Source: Physcia stellaris (Eukaryota; Ascomycota; Lecanoromycetes; Caliciales; Physciaceae). Taken from it: a stretch of DNA of 64,000 nt. A model generated the notes under the pieces. It saw nothing but the letters and a program-made list of their open reading frames with translations, was not told the DNA's origin and made no database searches. The stretch spans positions 124,001 through 188,000 of the forward strand of contig JABSSW010000071.1 in NCBI GenBank assembly GCA_018902385.1, read 5' to 3'. Below, piece after piece: positions 19,744-33,355 of this stretch; within the stretch, counting starts at the first letter, position 1; the number at the start of each line of letters is the position of its first letter. The translations under genes were made by a program, and so were the position numbers.

Positions 19744-22700
19744 GAAAAACACATTTTATGCCACAAATCGAATTTTTGAAATAACTCAACAACGAAACGT
19801 GATATTGACCCAGTTGACGCGTCATTTGAATCGTCTATTCTTTGCGCATCAATCAATGCGTAATTGAGTATAATGAAAAAAACGTCATGATCGCAATTGA
19901 ATCAAAAAAATCAAAACATCAACGAGCAAAATATTTTGCTTTTTGTGAACACTCGAGAATGCATTAAACGCATGAAAAATAAAAAAAAATCGTCACAAAA
20001 AATCGTTCAAAAATGATTTCAAACATTCGTAATTTATTTTGAAAATTCACAATTTTCGACAATCAATGAAAAACTCGTTAAACGAATCGATTTCATGATC
20101 AGTCAATTTCATAAAAATCAAATCAAAATGAAAAAAAACAACGTCGTCATTCGTCGCGACATTACAGAATTGATTATTTCATTCAAATTCTTCTTTTTTT
20201 TCGCGAATAAAATGAATTTTCGCAATTGAACAATCGTCGTCGTTGCGTCGTCAACATCACGAACTACGATCAACAAAAATACGAAAATCATTGTTCGTTT
20301 CAACGACGCGAACAAAAAACAACAATTGAGCAAATACGAAACGAAACGCATAATCAAAAATATCAACGTTTGCAGATTGAAAAAAAAAAAAACATACAGA
20401 TTAAACATATTCGTGCGATCAAAAAATTTTTCAACGAGAATTTTGCGATACACGCGATGAACGCAAAAGAAATTGAAAAATTGAAAAACAACAATGCGTG
20501 AACGACGATTTTCGACAAAAAAACAAAAACGATCGTTCAAACTCACGCGATTATGATGAGCGAAATGAAAATTAAAAAATTCAATCTAACGACGATCGAA
20601 AAAAAAGAAACGACGATGCGTAAAATCAAAAAAAAAAACGAAAACGTGAAAAAATTGAAAAAAATGAAAATTTTGTACGTGTTTTGAAAAAACAAATTCA
20701 CGACAAAACAATTGTATCATATCATGATCATCGAAATCATCATTTCGAAAATGAAAAACGCGATGTTGAATAACAACATTATGATTGACGAAAAATTGAA
20801 AATTTGCTCGATGTTTAACAAAATTTGCAAAACGATTCAATGTTATAAATGTCATTAACACGAACACATTACAATTCAATGCACGAAAAAAAAAAAATGC
20901 GACTATTGCGCAAAAACGCATGTTACAAAAAAAAAATGTATACAAAATTACAAAATCAAATGTTATGTGTGCGAAAAAGCACACAATTCATGAAAAAAAA
21001 AATGCAAAAAAAAACAAAAAAAGATTGAACGTATTAAATATCAATTCTCGATCACGTCGACGAGATTTTCGAAACAAAAACAACAATACATCGTCGTCAA
21101 CAAAACGATAGCGAAATCAATGAACACGTTCGATAGCAATTCAGAATCGATGATAAAAACAAAAAAATTCAATCAATTGAAAAATATACAACGACGAGAA
21201 ATCGAGAAAATTTAAACGAAAAGAACATTACTCGACGAGATCAACAAACGCAAAAAGACAAACATTTATGCATCGACAATATCAGTGATTCAATCGATTG
21301 AAACATTGATATCATCACAGATTTCATCGAATTCGCAAAGATTTCGAAATAAACAGAGCGACAAATCGACGTCATCGATTAAAAGCAAAAAATCGTCAAC
21401 GATCAAAAAAAAAATCGAAAAATCAAAAAAAGAAAACAGTTTTTTTATCACAATTAATCGAACATTTTTAGAAAACGTTACGAACAAACATACGAAATTC
21501 AACTCATCGAAAAAATGTTAAAAAACGATACATTGTCGATATTACAATACAACGTCAACAATTCGAAAATTCAAATCATGATATCGTTGTTCGAAACGAA
21601 AAGCATCGCAAAATACGACGTTTTAATCATTTAAAAATTTTGAAAAAATTCATTTCAATTCACGACAAATAACAGATTTTCGCAACATTTTGAATTTTTG
21701 TACATGTCAAACGCGATTACGAGAATGTGTTTGTTCGTCAACAAAAAAATAACGAAAACGATTTACATTCACACGTTTCACAACAGAAATTTGATTTCGT
21801 TGAGAATGCAAACGACGAATAACAAAATTATTAACATTTACAACATGTACAACTCATGCAAAGAAAGCGAAAACAACAATACGTTATTCAGTTTTAAAAA
21901 AACGTTGCAAAAGAAATTTAGAAAAAAACACATCGTCGTAAAAGATTTCAATTTACATCATTTCAATTGAAACGAACAACATGTGAAAACAAACGTCGAC
22001 GCATATAAATTCATTGTTACAATGAAAAAGTACAAATTGAAAAAAATCACATCAATCGAATTGATCATTTGAAACAGACACAAAAACGAAAACACAATTG
22101 ATTTCACATACACGACGTCGTTATTCAAAAACAGCATTATCGAAACGAACATCGACAAAAAAATGAACAATCATTCGAATCATCGTTCGATCAAAACGAT
22201 ATTGAATTTACGAACGAAAGCGATCGAAACAAAACGCACAAAAATTTGAAAAAAAACGAACGTAAACGTTTTTCGAGAGAAATTACAAATCAAAATAACG
22301 AGCAATGAAACGTTTTCGTTATCGAAAAAAGTATTTAACAATCGAGCAAACGAAATCGATAAACAAATAAAGAAATTGATGAAAGCAATTCAAAAAATCA
22401 TCGAAATATTCATTTCGCTCAACAAATCGAACGTATACTCGAAATCGAAATTTATTGAAAAATGCAAACAAATTTCGAAAACGACAAAAACGATCAGAAA
22501 AAAATATCAACGCAAAAGCGAAATCGAAAAACTGTGAATATCATATAAAAAAATCAAAAATCATTTGAATCGCGTCGTCGTCAAAATCATGAAAATACAA
22601 TACAGAAAAAAAATCGAAAAGAAATGCGATACATCAAATAATATGTGAAAAATTTGCAAATGAACAAAAAACAAAATTTCGAGAAAGATTTGCATGTCAA

Positions 22701-22896
22701 TTTTACACGATCATTCATTTATGTTATCAGAAACGAATTTAATCAAAAAAACAATCATATTTTTGAAGAAATTTTTTTCGTCGTCGTCAACGATAATTTT
22801 AACGAATATACAGAAAACTACATACAATCAAAATTTGAAATTGAAAAACATACAATTTCACGAGATAGTCAAAACTATTGCGATACAAATTTTCAA
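19744..22896 (+). mobile_element. Tad1-clade LINE, 5' part (ORF1 and endonuclease)
   Basis: This is the first segment of a non-LTR retrotransposon on the plus strand. ORF1 remnants cover about 19860-21110 and end in a CCHC-knuckle region (CYKCH near 20840, CDYCAKTH near 20900, CYVCEKAH near 20960). The ORF2 endonuclease follows: CLFVNKKI and NIYNMYN near 21730-21850, DFNLHHFN near 21940-21970 (Tad1 has GDFNLHHP) and TIDFTYTT near 22090. The frame is interrupted many times. Translations almost lack Gly and Pro because CC and GG are nearly absent. The segment stops at the Gypsy insertion (TTCAA at 22892-22896). LINE sequence resumes at 29541 and 35093. Confidence 0.85.
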
Positions 22897-23216
22897 TGTA
22901 AGACTCGTACTAGAAATAGTATAGTCTAATGAATTATTGACATCAGAAATGTATAGCTTGAAATGTAGTATATTGATTTACTAATCGCTACAGAACAGAT
23001 TACGTTTTGCAGTTGCTTTTTATTTGCATTTTATCTACTCAATCGTACGAATTCGATCGACTTCGATTGAAAATATGAGTTTGTTGAGTTTATCGTTGAT
23101 CGAGTTGTAAAATGATTGAGATTGATTCTCTTCGAAGTTATTCGAATTTCGATAATCGAATTGCTTGACGAGATGCGAGTCGCATTCTCGGAAATTTTGA
23201 ATTTTTATCTTTTACA
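22897..23216 (-). repeat. Gypsy LTR, 3' copy
   Basis: This 320-bp long terminal repeat begins TGTAAGACTC and ends TTTTACA on the plus strand. It pairs with 29221-29540. Confidence 0.92.
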
Positions 23217-26200
23217 TACGTCTCTTTCTAAGCATCGAAATTTTTTGAAATCAACATGCTAGCAGAGATTTTGACGTATTTTGTTTGTTTTGACGTGTTC
23301 TGTTTGCTTTGATTTTGCATTGATTTAAAAAGTCATTATGATCGTGATTTTCGCATCTCGAAATATTTTTGTTCGAATTCAATAGTCAATTTGCGTTAAA
23401 AATTTGAAAGAACATTTTTTTGAATGATTCAGAAAAAACATAGTTTGATGAATCAATTGTTTGTTGCTTTCATGATCGAATGTTTGATTTCGTATCATTC
23501 ACAACTTTCGATATGATGATTGACAATTGACTTGTTGACAGAAAATTCTGAATTCGAACATTTTTTCATCTTTTCATCTTTTTACTTCGAATATCAGCAT
23601 CGATATCATGAAAAAATGTGTAACGCGATAGACGTTCATTAGTCGCGATCGCATTGATATTCAGATTTTCGAAATTTTTTTTTATTTCATTTCACATTTC
23701 TTATTCAACGATTCATCGTTCGATCAGATCGAACAGCAATTTCTGAAAATGTTTTTGACACAATTCAGCTCTTTATGCGTCGTAAGTTTTAGACAGTAAA
23801 TAGCACACAAAGTTTTGAAAACGAAAAGTGTGTTAACATGCAATAAATATTTCAACTCATTTTTTTCTTGACTTTCGATGATTTGTTTTTTTATTGACAT
23901 CAAATTTCTTCGAATTCTCGTTATGAAATTGTCGCAAAGTTTTTCGAAAATGTTTGACAAACGATGTAAACTTTCAAATCGCGTTCTCATAATTCTCTCA
24001 TTTTATCAAATAGTAAAGATCGAGTTCGCTGTAAAGTTTGTTTGAAATCTCATTTGTTTTGAAAATTTTGCTGTCTTTAATGATTTCGATTTCATAAAAT
24101 TTTTTCGTGATTTTCACTTTCATGTTTTCGTCGAGTTCAATATTTTCAATTTGATACGAAAATTCAAAAGAATGTGACGTATGCTTTTTTTTCTTCTTAA
24201 CATTGAATTTCTCTAAAAGAAAGACGTGAAAGACGTCGTGAATGCGTCAACGTTTGAATAAATCTAAACGATAAATTTGATTTTTTATAGTTTTTAGAAT
24301 CTGAAATGATTCAAAAAATTTTCATTTCAGCTTTTTGTTTCGCTTAGTTTTGATGTTTTTATCGTTCAAATTCACGTAATTTTCGACGTTGTATGACATT
24401 GATTTCGTGCGTTCGTTTTTGTACATCGTTTGCTGTTGTTGTGTCACGAGTAAATTGTCTTTCAGTATTCGAAATAATTCAATTAGATGTTCAGCGTGTT
24501 TCTTTGCGAATTTGAATTTAACTTTTTTGTTTCATGTTTTCTCGAAAAACATGCGAAACGAATATTCAAACATGATTTCGAACGAAAAGATGTTTGTGAA
24601 TGCGTGTTTGCTGTTGTTGTAAACGAACTCGATCATGAATAACAGTTCTACTCAGTCATTTTGTTCGAAATTGACGAAAACGCGAAAAAATTGTTTCATG
24701 ACGTTGTTCATTCGCTCGATTTGTTCATCGATTTGAAGATGAAAAGCGATTGACAATTTACGTTTGATTTTCAAAACGTAACACAGCGCATCGTTGTATT
24801 TGAATGTGAAAATGAAGTCTTTGTCGATAACGATTGACGAAAAGAAATCGTGAAGTCGAATGACTTCGCGAAATAAGATTTCGATCAGATTTTCTGCGAA
24901 AATCGTTTTAGTCATTGATATGTAATGAATCATCTTCGTTAGACGATTCACAATCACTAAAATCGAATCGTAAATCGCTTCATTTCACGCTTTATTTGAA
25001 AAAAATCCTGTCACGAAATTCATGAAGAAATCAATTCATTTAAATTCAAAAATCGAAAAAGAAAAGAACTCGTCGTATGATTTGTGTCGTGCAATTTTGT
25101 TTCGTTTGCAAACGACGCATGTTTCACAATGCTTTTTGATTTGTTGTCGCATTTCAAAAGTTTCGATAAAATTTTGATTCGATCAATAGTATTTTCGACG
25201 TATCAATTTCAGCGTTCGTTCGATGTCGAAGTGATCAACGAACGAATTATCGTGATGTGCACGAATAACGTTCTCACGCAAATCTTTTGAAATGTAAACG
25301 ACATCGTCGTAGTACAAAAGTTCATTTTTGTGTTGTCAGTTGTCTGTTTTTGTTTCCGAAGTAACTAATTTTCGACATATTTCAAAGACGAATTGATTTT
25401 TAACGATCAAATCACGAACGAGATTCAACAATGAAAATGTTGATTCGTCGTTATATGTCGCTTTTTCTCGTAAAGCAATTTGTACTCGAACTTTATGCAT
25501 TGCGCACTCAAATACAATCGTTGATTTTAACACAAAAATTTTTCACTTTATGAATGTCACGTTTAATTTTTGTTCAATCGAGTGTTTCGAATTTTTTGAA
25601 TTTTTTGAATCGAGTGCTCTCGAAGCAACGTTGATTGAAATTCGATCTCGTTTTGAATTTTTTGAATCAAATGTTTTCGAAACAACGTTGATTGATTCGA
25701 TTGTTGAGTCATCTAAATGCGATCGACGTTTCATGTTATGCATCGCATTCATGAGTCGTTTCATGACATGCATCGCATTCATGATTTTGATCGCATTTAT
25801 TCGCATTTTCTCGAAACGTTTCGAGTTTGCGATCAATGACTTTTGCAATTGTTTCAAAATCTGACGATTGTTTTCGACGTTTTTTTCAATAATCATCATG
25901 TGATCAAATCGTTTTGAAAGTTCGTCAGCAGAATTTTTGTTATCGAAACGATAATCGATTAAAAAATTATATCGACTCAATTTTTGAGCTCATCGAATTT
26001 GACGTGACGACAATCTAATTGTGATTATAAATTGTCTCAAATTGCGATGATCAATAAGAACAAGAATTTGCTTTTTTGCGTTCTCGAAATAGTGTTTTCA
26101 TTGTTTGAACGAGATCACAATAGTCAGCAACTTTTTGTCATGAATTTCGTAATGACATTCGATCGAAATCAATTTGCGCGAGAAATACGCAACAGAATGT

Positions 26201-29200
26201 CAGTGATTTTCGTCGTTTTGTTGACATAAAATGATTTCAAAAATCTTGTCGAATGCGTCGATTTCGACTCGAATAACACGTTCGAAATCGAAATGACGTA
26301 AAATTGATGTTTCGATAAATGCTTTGCGAAGTTGTTTGAAAATTTTCAATGTTTCGTTGATCAAAAAGATGTGAATATTCGATGATTTGTTGCGATTTCG
26401 ATTTTGATTTCGTTTGCGTTTACGAGTATTCTTTCGAAACTTTTGTGATTTCTTTAGCATAACGATCAGAGATTCAGCAATTTTATTGAAATGTTTAATG
26501 AATCGTCGATAAAAATTAACGATGTCGAGAAATTGCATGATGTCGAAAACGTTGCGAGATATTGATCATTGTTGAATAGTTTCGATTTTTTTGTTCTGCA
26601 TTTTCATCTCTTGAAAAGAAACGACGAACTCAAGAAAGTCTATTTCGTCAACGAATCATTTGCATTTCTCAAAAGCAATGTATAGTTTATTTTTCTTAAA
26701 ACGATCAAAAATTCATTTGACATCGACGACATGAATTTCGACGTTTATCGAGTAAATTACTATATCATTCAAATATACAATGACGTTAATATCGAAACGA
26801 ATCGCTAGAATTCTATTGATGAAATCTTGAAACGTCGTCGAAGCGTTAATGAGATCGAAGAAGAATACGTTATATTCGAAATAATCATATCGAGTACGAA
26901 AGATCGTTTTTCATTCGTTTTCATGTTTGATACGCAATCGATGATAAACAGCAATCAAGTCAATGCTGATATACTTGACGATTTTGCTGAGTCTATCTAA
27001 ATTTTCATCGATTAACGATAAAGAATATCTATTCTTTATCGTGAGAGCATTAAAATCTCTGTAATTCACACATAGTCGTAAATTATCGTTCTTTTTTTTG
27101 ACGAACAAAATGAGCGCTTTTGCAAAAAATTGTGAAAATCGAATGAAATCGTTAACTAAATGCTTCTCGATGTAAACACGTAAAACTCGAAACTCATTTT
27201 CAAATAAAAAATAAATTGATTCATGCGACGATTTCTTGCTCTCTTCTAAATCAATAGCATGATCGTTTGAATCATGATTCGATAATTCGTAAATCTTATC
27301 TTCGCTATCGAATTCTTCATACGTTTTCAAAATTTCGAAAAGCGTGATTTTGATATCGAACTTTTCTTTCATTTTCGTCAAAGCAAATTCTATTTGAACT
27401 CGTTTTGAAACGTGCATTTCATGCATGTCGAACTGCTTGTCAATATACACTCGTACGAACATGAGATACGTCTCGATCTCGTTATCGATGACGTTCTTTG
27501 TCAGTTGTTTTGATTCGATGTTTTCGATACGATTCGTGATGAGAATGAGATGTTTCTTTTTGCAACGTCAAGTTTTGATATTGTCGTCGTTTCAATTCAT
27601 CTTGATTTTCGAAAATTGTATTCAAAACATGTTTAACGTTAAATCTCAATTCAAATTCACGATCAAAAACGATTTCTCGAAGAAACGATTGATCTCTCTG
27701 ACGTTTGACATTTCGAATTGTACGAAATAAACGTCATATGTTTTCAAACGATGATTGTCAACTGTTATTGCATCACAATCTAAAGTTTCAAAACGACGAA
27801 AATTCAATTTCTTCGCATAAACATGATTTATCAAATTAATTTCTGTCTTTGTATCGAATACTGTTTTCGATTCGTTTCAAATTCGATTCTCGCTTTGTAT
27901 GTTAATCTTGATTTTGACGCATTTACGAATTATAAATTTTCTAAATTTCTTGCGTCGTTTTCTTTTTTTGTTGACATGATTTTTGCTCATGTTTGAGAAA
28001 AACGACGTATCGAAGTCGAAATTCGAAGATTTTTTCTTCTTAACGATTTGAACGAAAGTCATCAAATCGATTAGTTTTTTGACGACTCAAAAATCTGATC
28101 AGCAGAAATGATTTTGTTCTTTTTGTCTGTGCAGATTTCGATTTGATGATTTGATTTGTCACAATCTATACAGTTATTTTTGTTTTGAATTTTTTTGAAT
28201 TCGCTGACGAATCAACGATACATTCGAATATTTTTCGACTTGATTGACTCGTGATTCGAATTGATTTTGTTAATATCTTTGATTTTTTTATTTTTGAATT
28301 TCGCAATCTTGAATTTCTCGTTCTCATTTTCAAAACTGTCAATATCGAACGAGATTTTACACTTCTTGAAGTTTTTGAATTCTTTTTTCAAAGTTTGAGC
28401 GTCTTTCATACGTTTGAATCGTTCAAACAATTTCGTTTTTGTGAAGATTTTCTTTTTCTTAAGAAGCATGCAACGAAGTTTCAAACGTAATTCGTCACGA
28501 AAATCGTTGAGTTTCACTGCTTTCGTGAATCTGAATTCGAATTTCAATTCAACAAACATACTTATTCGTTCGACATTGTAATTTTTAATCGATTGATTGT
28601 GACTCTGTTTGTGTTTGCGATATTTTTTCAAAAGATTCTGCTGCAACGTGATTGCTCGTTCGATGTCGCTTTTAAAAAAGATTTTGAATTCGATTCAAAT
28701 GTATTGCTTGTCTGAATGAGAATCGATTTCTGCGTTTCAAAACTTGTTCGCATTGCTGTTTGACTTAAAATAAATATCGACATATGCGATTTTAATCAAA
28801 TTCGAAAATTGAGTCATGTGATTCACGTTGTTTTGCGTGAATTGACTTTTCATTTGTTTGCAATATTTCTTTCACTTTTTGTAGTTTTTTTCTTCATATT
28901 GATTCGATGTTGTTTCGATAGTTTTCATGACGAAAGATTTTCAGACAGAATCAGAAACAAAAACAAAAACAAAAGTAAATGAAATAAAGATTGCAAATTT
29001 CGAACGTTCGACGATTCGAACTTTGAATTTGATTTTTTTTTTATGATTTTTTTCGATCTGTTGTTTGTAATAGATCAATCAAAAAAATAAATCAACATTC
29101 TCGACAAACTCAAAGAGCAAATCATTATCAGAGTTCGACATAATGTATGCGAGACAACAAAATTGTGTTTTGTTAAATATACACGAGTGACATCATTCTG

Positions 29201-29220
29201 AAATATGATAGCGATTAGAA

Positions 29221-29540
29221 TGTAAAACTCGTACTAGAAATAATATAATTTAATGAATTATTGACATCAAAGATGTATAACTTAAAATGTAATATATTGA
29301 TTTATTAATCGCTACAGAACAAATTACGTTCTGCAATTGCTTTTTATTTGCATTCTATCTACTCAATCGTACGAATTCGATCGATTTCGATTGAAAGTAT
29401 GAGCTTGTTGAGTTTATCGTTGATCGAGTTGTAAAGTGATTGAGACTGATTCTTTTCGAAGTCATTCGAACTTCGATAATCGAATTGCTTGACGAGATGC
29501 GAATCGCATTTTCGAAGATTCTGAACTCTTATTTCTTACA
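29221..29540 (-). repeat. Gypsy LTR, 5' copy
   Basis: This 320-bp long terminal repeat begins TGTAAAACTC and ends TTCTTACA on the plus strand. It has the same length as its partner and differs by transitions only. Confidence 0.92.
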
Positions 29541-31897
29541 TTCAACAAAATTTCAAAACACGACGACATCATCAACAGAATATTGAAATGAATCAACGAC
29601 ATCATAACATTTCATTTACAACGCATATTTAACGCTAATTTGAACACAAAATATTGTTTTGAGCATTTTCGTAAATCGATTACAATCGCATTGCGCAAAT
29701 CAAACAAAAAAACGTATTCATTTGCATTTTCATATCGATCGATAGTTTTGTTAAATACAATAAACAAAATCATGAAATTCATATTGATCAAACGTATTAA
29801 TTATTTGACGAAAACGTACAATTTGTTGTCGCGTACGCATTTCGAAATCAGAAAAAACATATTCACAAAACACGTTTTGCATTACATGATGAAACGCATA
29901 CACTCGATCTGAAATAAAAAAAAATAATCGTGATCATGTTGTTGAACGTAATGAAAACATTCGACAACATAACACGACAAAAATTATTGCACAATTTGAA
30001 AATGAAACGACTCGACGAAAAATTGATGCAATTTATTGATTTTTTTTTGAACAACAAAATGACGATATTAAAAACAGAAAAATACGATATCGAATGATTG
30101 AAAATTTTTGTAAACATTTCACAAAACTCATTCATGTCATCGATTTTATTTTTTTTCTACAACGCATCATTATTGAAAAAATTGAAACGAAAAGATATTT
30201 TTGCGAACGATTTCGTCGATGACGTGAAATTGATGAACGAAAATCAAATCATTGAAAAATGCAACGAAAAAATAATTAAAACACACGAGAAAATTTGCGT
30301 ATCGTGAACATTGAAACACGAAATGAAATTCGTATCGTTCAAATATCAATTCATTTATTTCAATCGAAAAAGAAACACAAACGTTATCGAATCTATACGA
30401 TTGTTCGAATTCAATCAAATGATAAAAACGAAAAAAGAAATGAAATATTTAGAAATTATTATGAACACGAAACTCAATTGAAAAACGCACGTGAATCAGA
30501 ACAAAACGAAAACATTGAAATCGATAAAAACATTGCGAAATTTCAACGATACAACATGAAATGCAAAATTATCACGAATGAAACAAATGATGCACGCGAT
30601 TTTCATTTCACAATTCACATACGCATGCTCGATGTGATACATGTCGACAAAAAAGAAAAATCATTTCAAAAAAATAATCAAAAGTTTGACGAGCGTGCAA
30701 TATCAAATCGAAAAAATTATAACAAAAGCATACAGAACAACGTCGAAAAAAACGTTCAACATCGAAATCAATTCAATGTCAATGCATTTGCGATTGAACA
30801 AACTCATCAACGTGACGACAATAAAATTGATCACAAATTCGACGTACGAAACGATCATAAAAAATCGTTTCATCAAAAAATCGAGATGCGTTAATTTATT
30901 GAAAAAATTAATGAATAGATTCGAACGCAATACGAACATCAAAACAAAAAATATGAAAAAAATAATTTCATTCGCGACGTCGTTATGATGAACATCATCG
31001 CGCGTACGTATCAATAAAAACAAAAAAAAAATCGAAAAAAATCACAAAAAACAATTCGATTTGTATTCAATCAATTACATTTACATCGACGAAAATGACA
31101 TCAACGATAAAATAAAAATCGCAACGATTTCGTCAAAAACGAATTCAACAACGTCAAAAACATATTTGAAATTCATAACGTCATACACAGTGTATTCGAC
31201 GAAATTGTACGAAATCATTTTGACAAAAGTCATGAGATTACATTCGTTTATCGAAAAAATGAAAAAATCGAAATTTGTCATTTGCATCGATAATCAAACA
31301 ACGATATTTGCGATTTACAGTTCGAAAATCAACTCGAATCAATATTTGATAAAATGAATAATATGATTGATTGACGATTTACGACGTCAAAACATCGAGA
31401 TGAAATTGCATTGAGTATCGATTCACGTTGATATCGAAAACAATGAAAAAACGAACGTTGCGATCAAACAAATCACGAAATGAAAATTGAAAAATCAAAA
31501 AGATAAACGAAAAAAAATGAATACGAATCAAATTGTTTCGCAAACACAATTGATGAAAATGTTGAAAAACGCGATCAAAATCATTGTGAACAAAAAAATG
31601 CAACATCAATGAATCAACGAATGAAAAAATTGCGATAAAAACAAAACGTTATATTCGATAATAACGAAATCGAGCAAATCGATGTTGAAATTACACGACA
31701 AACTCAACAAAAAATTCAATGCAATCGCAATACAATTTCGAACGATCAAAATTGATTTGAAAACGTTTTTGTACAATAGAAAAACAATCGAAAATTTCTC
31801 GTGTTCGTGCAAACGTGACAAACAAACGATCAAACATGTGTTTTTCGAATGCAACAAATTGAAAAAGCTTCGAAAAAAATTTTGAATCGACGAGATT
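29541..31897 (+). mobile_element. Tad1-clade LINE, central part (reverse transcriptase, RNase H)
   Basis: This segment continues the LINE after the Gypsy insertion. Reverse transcriptase remnants include ALRKSNKKTYSF, YRSIVLLNTINKIMK and NLLSRTHFEIR (29690-29850), which match Tad1 LRKPxKPDYS...YRPIALLNTLGK...LLPxTQMG. ILFFFYNASLL and FVDDVKLM (30140-30230) carry the catalytic DD. An RNase H remnant follows (IYIDENDIN near 31080, ICIDNQTTI near 31285), then a C-terminal Cys motif (CSCKRDKQTIKHVFFEC near 31800-31855). The frame is broken repeatedly. The segment ends at AGATT (31893-31897), the target of the Copia-like insertion. Confidence 0.85.
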
Positions 31898-32093
31898 TAT
31901 TGAAAGAATCATGGGTGACTACCATTCTATTGCTCTGAATCTCGTTTTTTTAGTAACATACATGGAGTGGAAGCACAGGAAGTGTGCGAGTGCCAAGGCG
32001 CTAGTCTCAACGAGGACGCACTAGTCCTCCTTTCGTCAGATTATACCAACTGGCCCCTTGGTTACCTTCCTGCGGAGGCTGTACTTCTCAACA
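31898..32093 (-). repeat. Copia-like LTR, 3' copy
   Basis: This 196-bp repeat begins TATTGAAAGAATCATGGG and ends CTTCTCAACA on the plus strand. Its partner is 34897-35092. Confidence 0.92.
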
Positions 32094-33355
32094 CTCCCCC
32101 ACAGCATCCGCCTGTGCCTTCTGCCCAGTATCCTAACGAGCCCAGCCTGGCCTGGAGCTTCCGTGCAAGCTCCCCCAGCGATGCAGGTCCTGCTCCCCCA
32201 GCGGTGAGTCCTAGAGCTCCCCCAGCGATGTGGCTCCCCCAGCGATGTATTGCCTGGAGCTTCCGAGCAAGCTCCCCCGATGACGTAGATCCTGTAGGGC
32301 TAGGCCATACACCGATGCGAAGGCTGCAGAAATGAACGAATCGAGGTCCGATGACCTATTGACTTCAGATATGACGTAAGGCCGAATTGTAAGGCGTGCG
32401 ACCGAGCATCTGAAGGATTGCGACGTTCTGGATCTCCATGAGGTGGAGCATCGATGTGGGATCTGGTACCTAGGATTGGCTAGTAGGTACACCATGGAGC
32501 AAGTACCAATTGCCTGAGTCCTGCGATGGTGAACGAGAGTGCTGGTCACACCATGTAGCATCATTGTGGATCTCAGGGTTCTCAGGTACTTCTTGCGACA
32601 TCAATGGCTCGATCCCTATTGAATTTGGCTGTAGGAAGTCCATAAGGTATGCCGAATATGTGGAGCAAGCAGGAGATGGTCGAGAAATCGATAAGGAAGG
32701 TGTACACCGATGCAAAGAGTGCAGATTCGAGCTTTTCTGACCTGACTAAGACCTGCCAGAGAATCAGGTCGATTAGTATGTGAAAAGGTCAGATATCTTC
32801 AGCACTATTTGTCCTTCTTGATCGGGTTCTTGTTTCCTTGTTGATCGAGTTCCTGCTCTGCAAGACCGAGCTGTAATAACTGCATAGTACGCTTTCCCGA
32901 AGCGGTACTATCTGGTTCGTTCCTTCTCTTCTAACAACTATTCGTACAGTACGTCAAGTACGCTCCTCCGAGACTGTACTGCCAGGACTGTACTCACTCT
33001 CTCCCTCTCGTATTTATCGGGCGACTGAAGCCTCAAAGGGTAGTAGGGAATAGAGGCGATTAATCAGTCGTGTTAGATCAAGACGAAGCCACAACAGAGA
33101 TAAGTCTCTACCATATTCGTTAAACAATAAAACAAAGCATACAACAACTTTTAACTCCCCCAGGCCGATCAACGGTTAACAGGGAGGTGGGCGAGCAAAC
33201 AACAAACAAACAACATGCTCTAACTTCCCCAAAGTAGTGACTCCCCCGAGGAGGGGTCAATACTCCCCCAAAGTAGGACGAGAAGGAGCGAAACTCCAAT
33301 AGCGCTGCCCCATGGGTATCTCATTGTTTTCAGCTCTTGAGGCATTTGACGTGAT

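Larger units (their letters stand above)
22897..29540 (-). mobile_element. Ty3/Gypsy LTR retrotransposon fossil, nested in the LINE
   Basis: The element is 6.64 kb with 320-bp LTRs at both ends (TGTAA...TTACA) and a perfect 5-bp target duplication TTCAA (22892-22896 and 29541-29545). Coding parts run on the minus strand in Gypsy order: gag-like (about 28650-28210), protease region (about 27830), reverse transcriptase (about 27460-26900, with LCVNYRDFNALT), RNase H (about 26540-26200) and integrase (about 24960-24650). RNase H before integrase places it in Ty3/Gypsy rather than Copia. It is broken many times over. The LTRs differ at about thirty sites, all transitions, so the element is old or heavily mutated. 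A purine tract (AGAAAGAGAC on the minus strand) abuts the 3' LTR. Confidence 0.9.

Noticed and set aside
20118-20984. Long minus-strand open frames rich in Phe
   Set aside because: They are antisense to the LINE ORF1 region. AT-rich, A-heavy DNA gives Phe-rich reverse frames without biological meaning.
19744-31897. Block as a centromere or a simple AT-rich isochore with no elements
   Set aside because: LTRs, target duplications and retrotransposon motifs explain essentially all of it.
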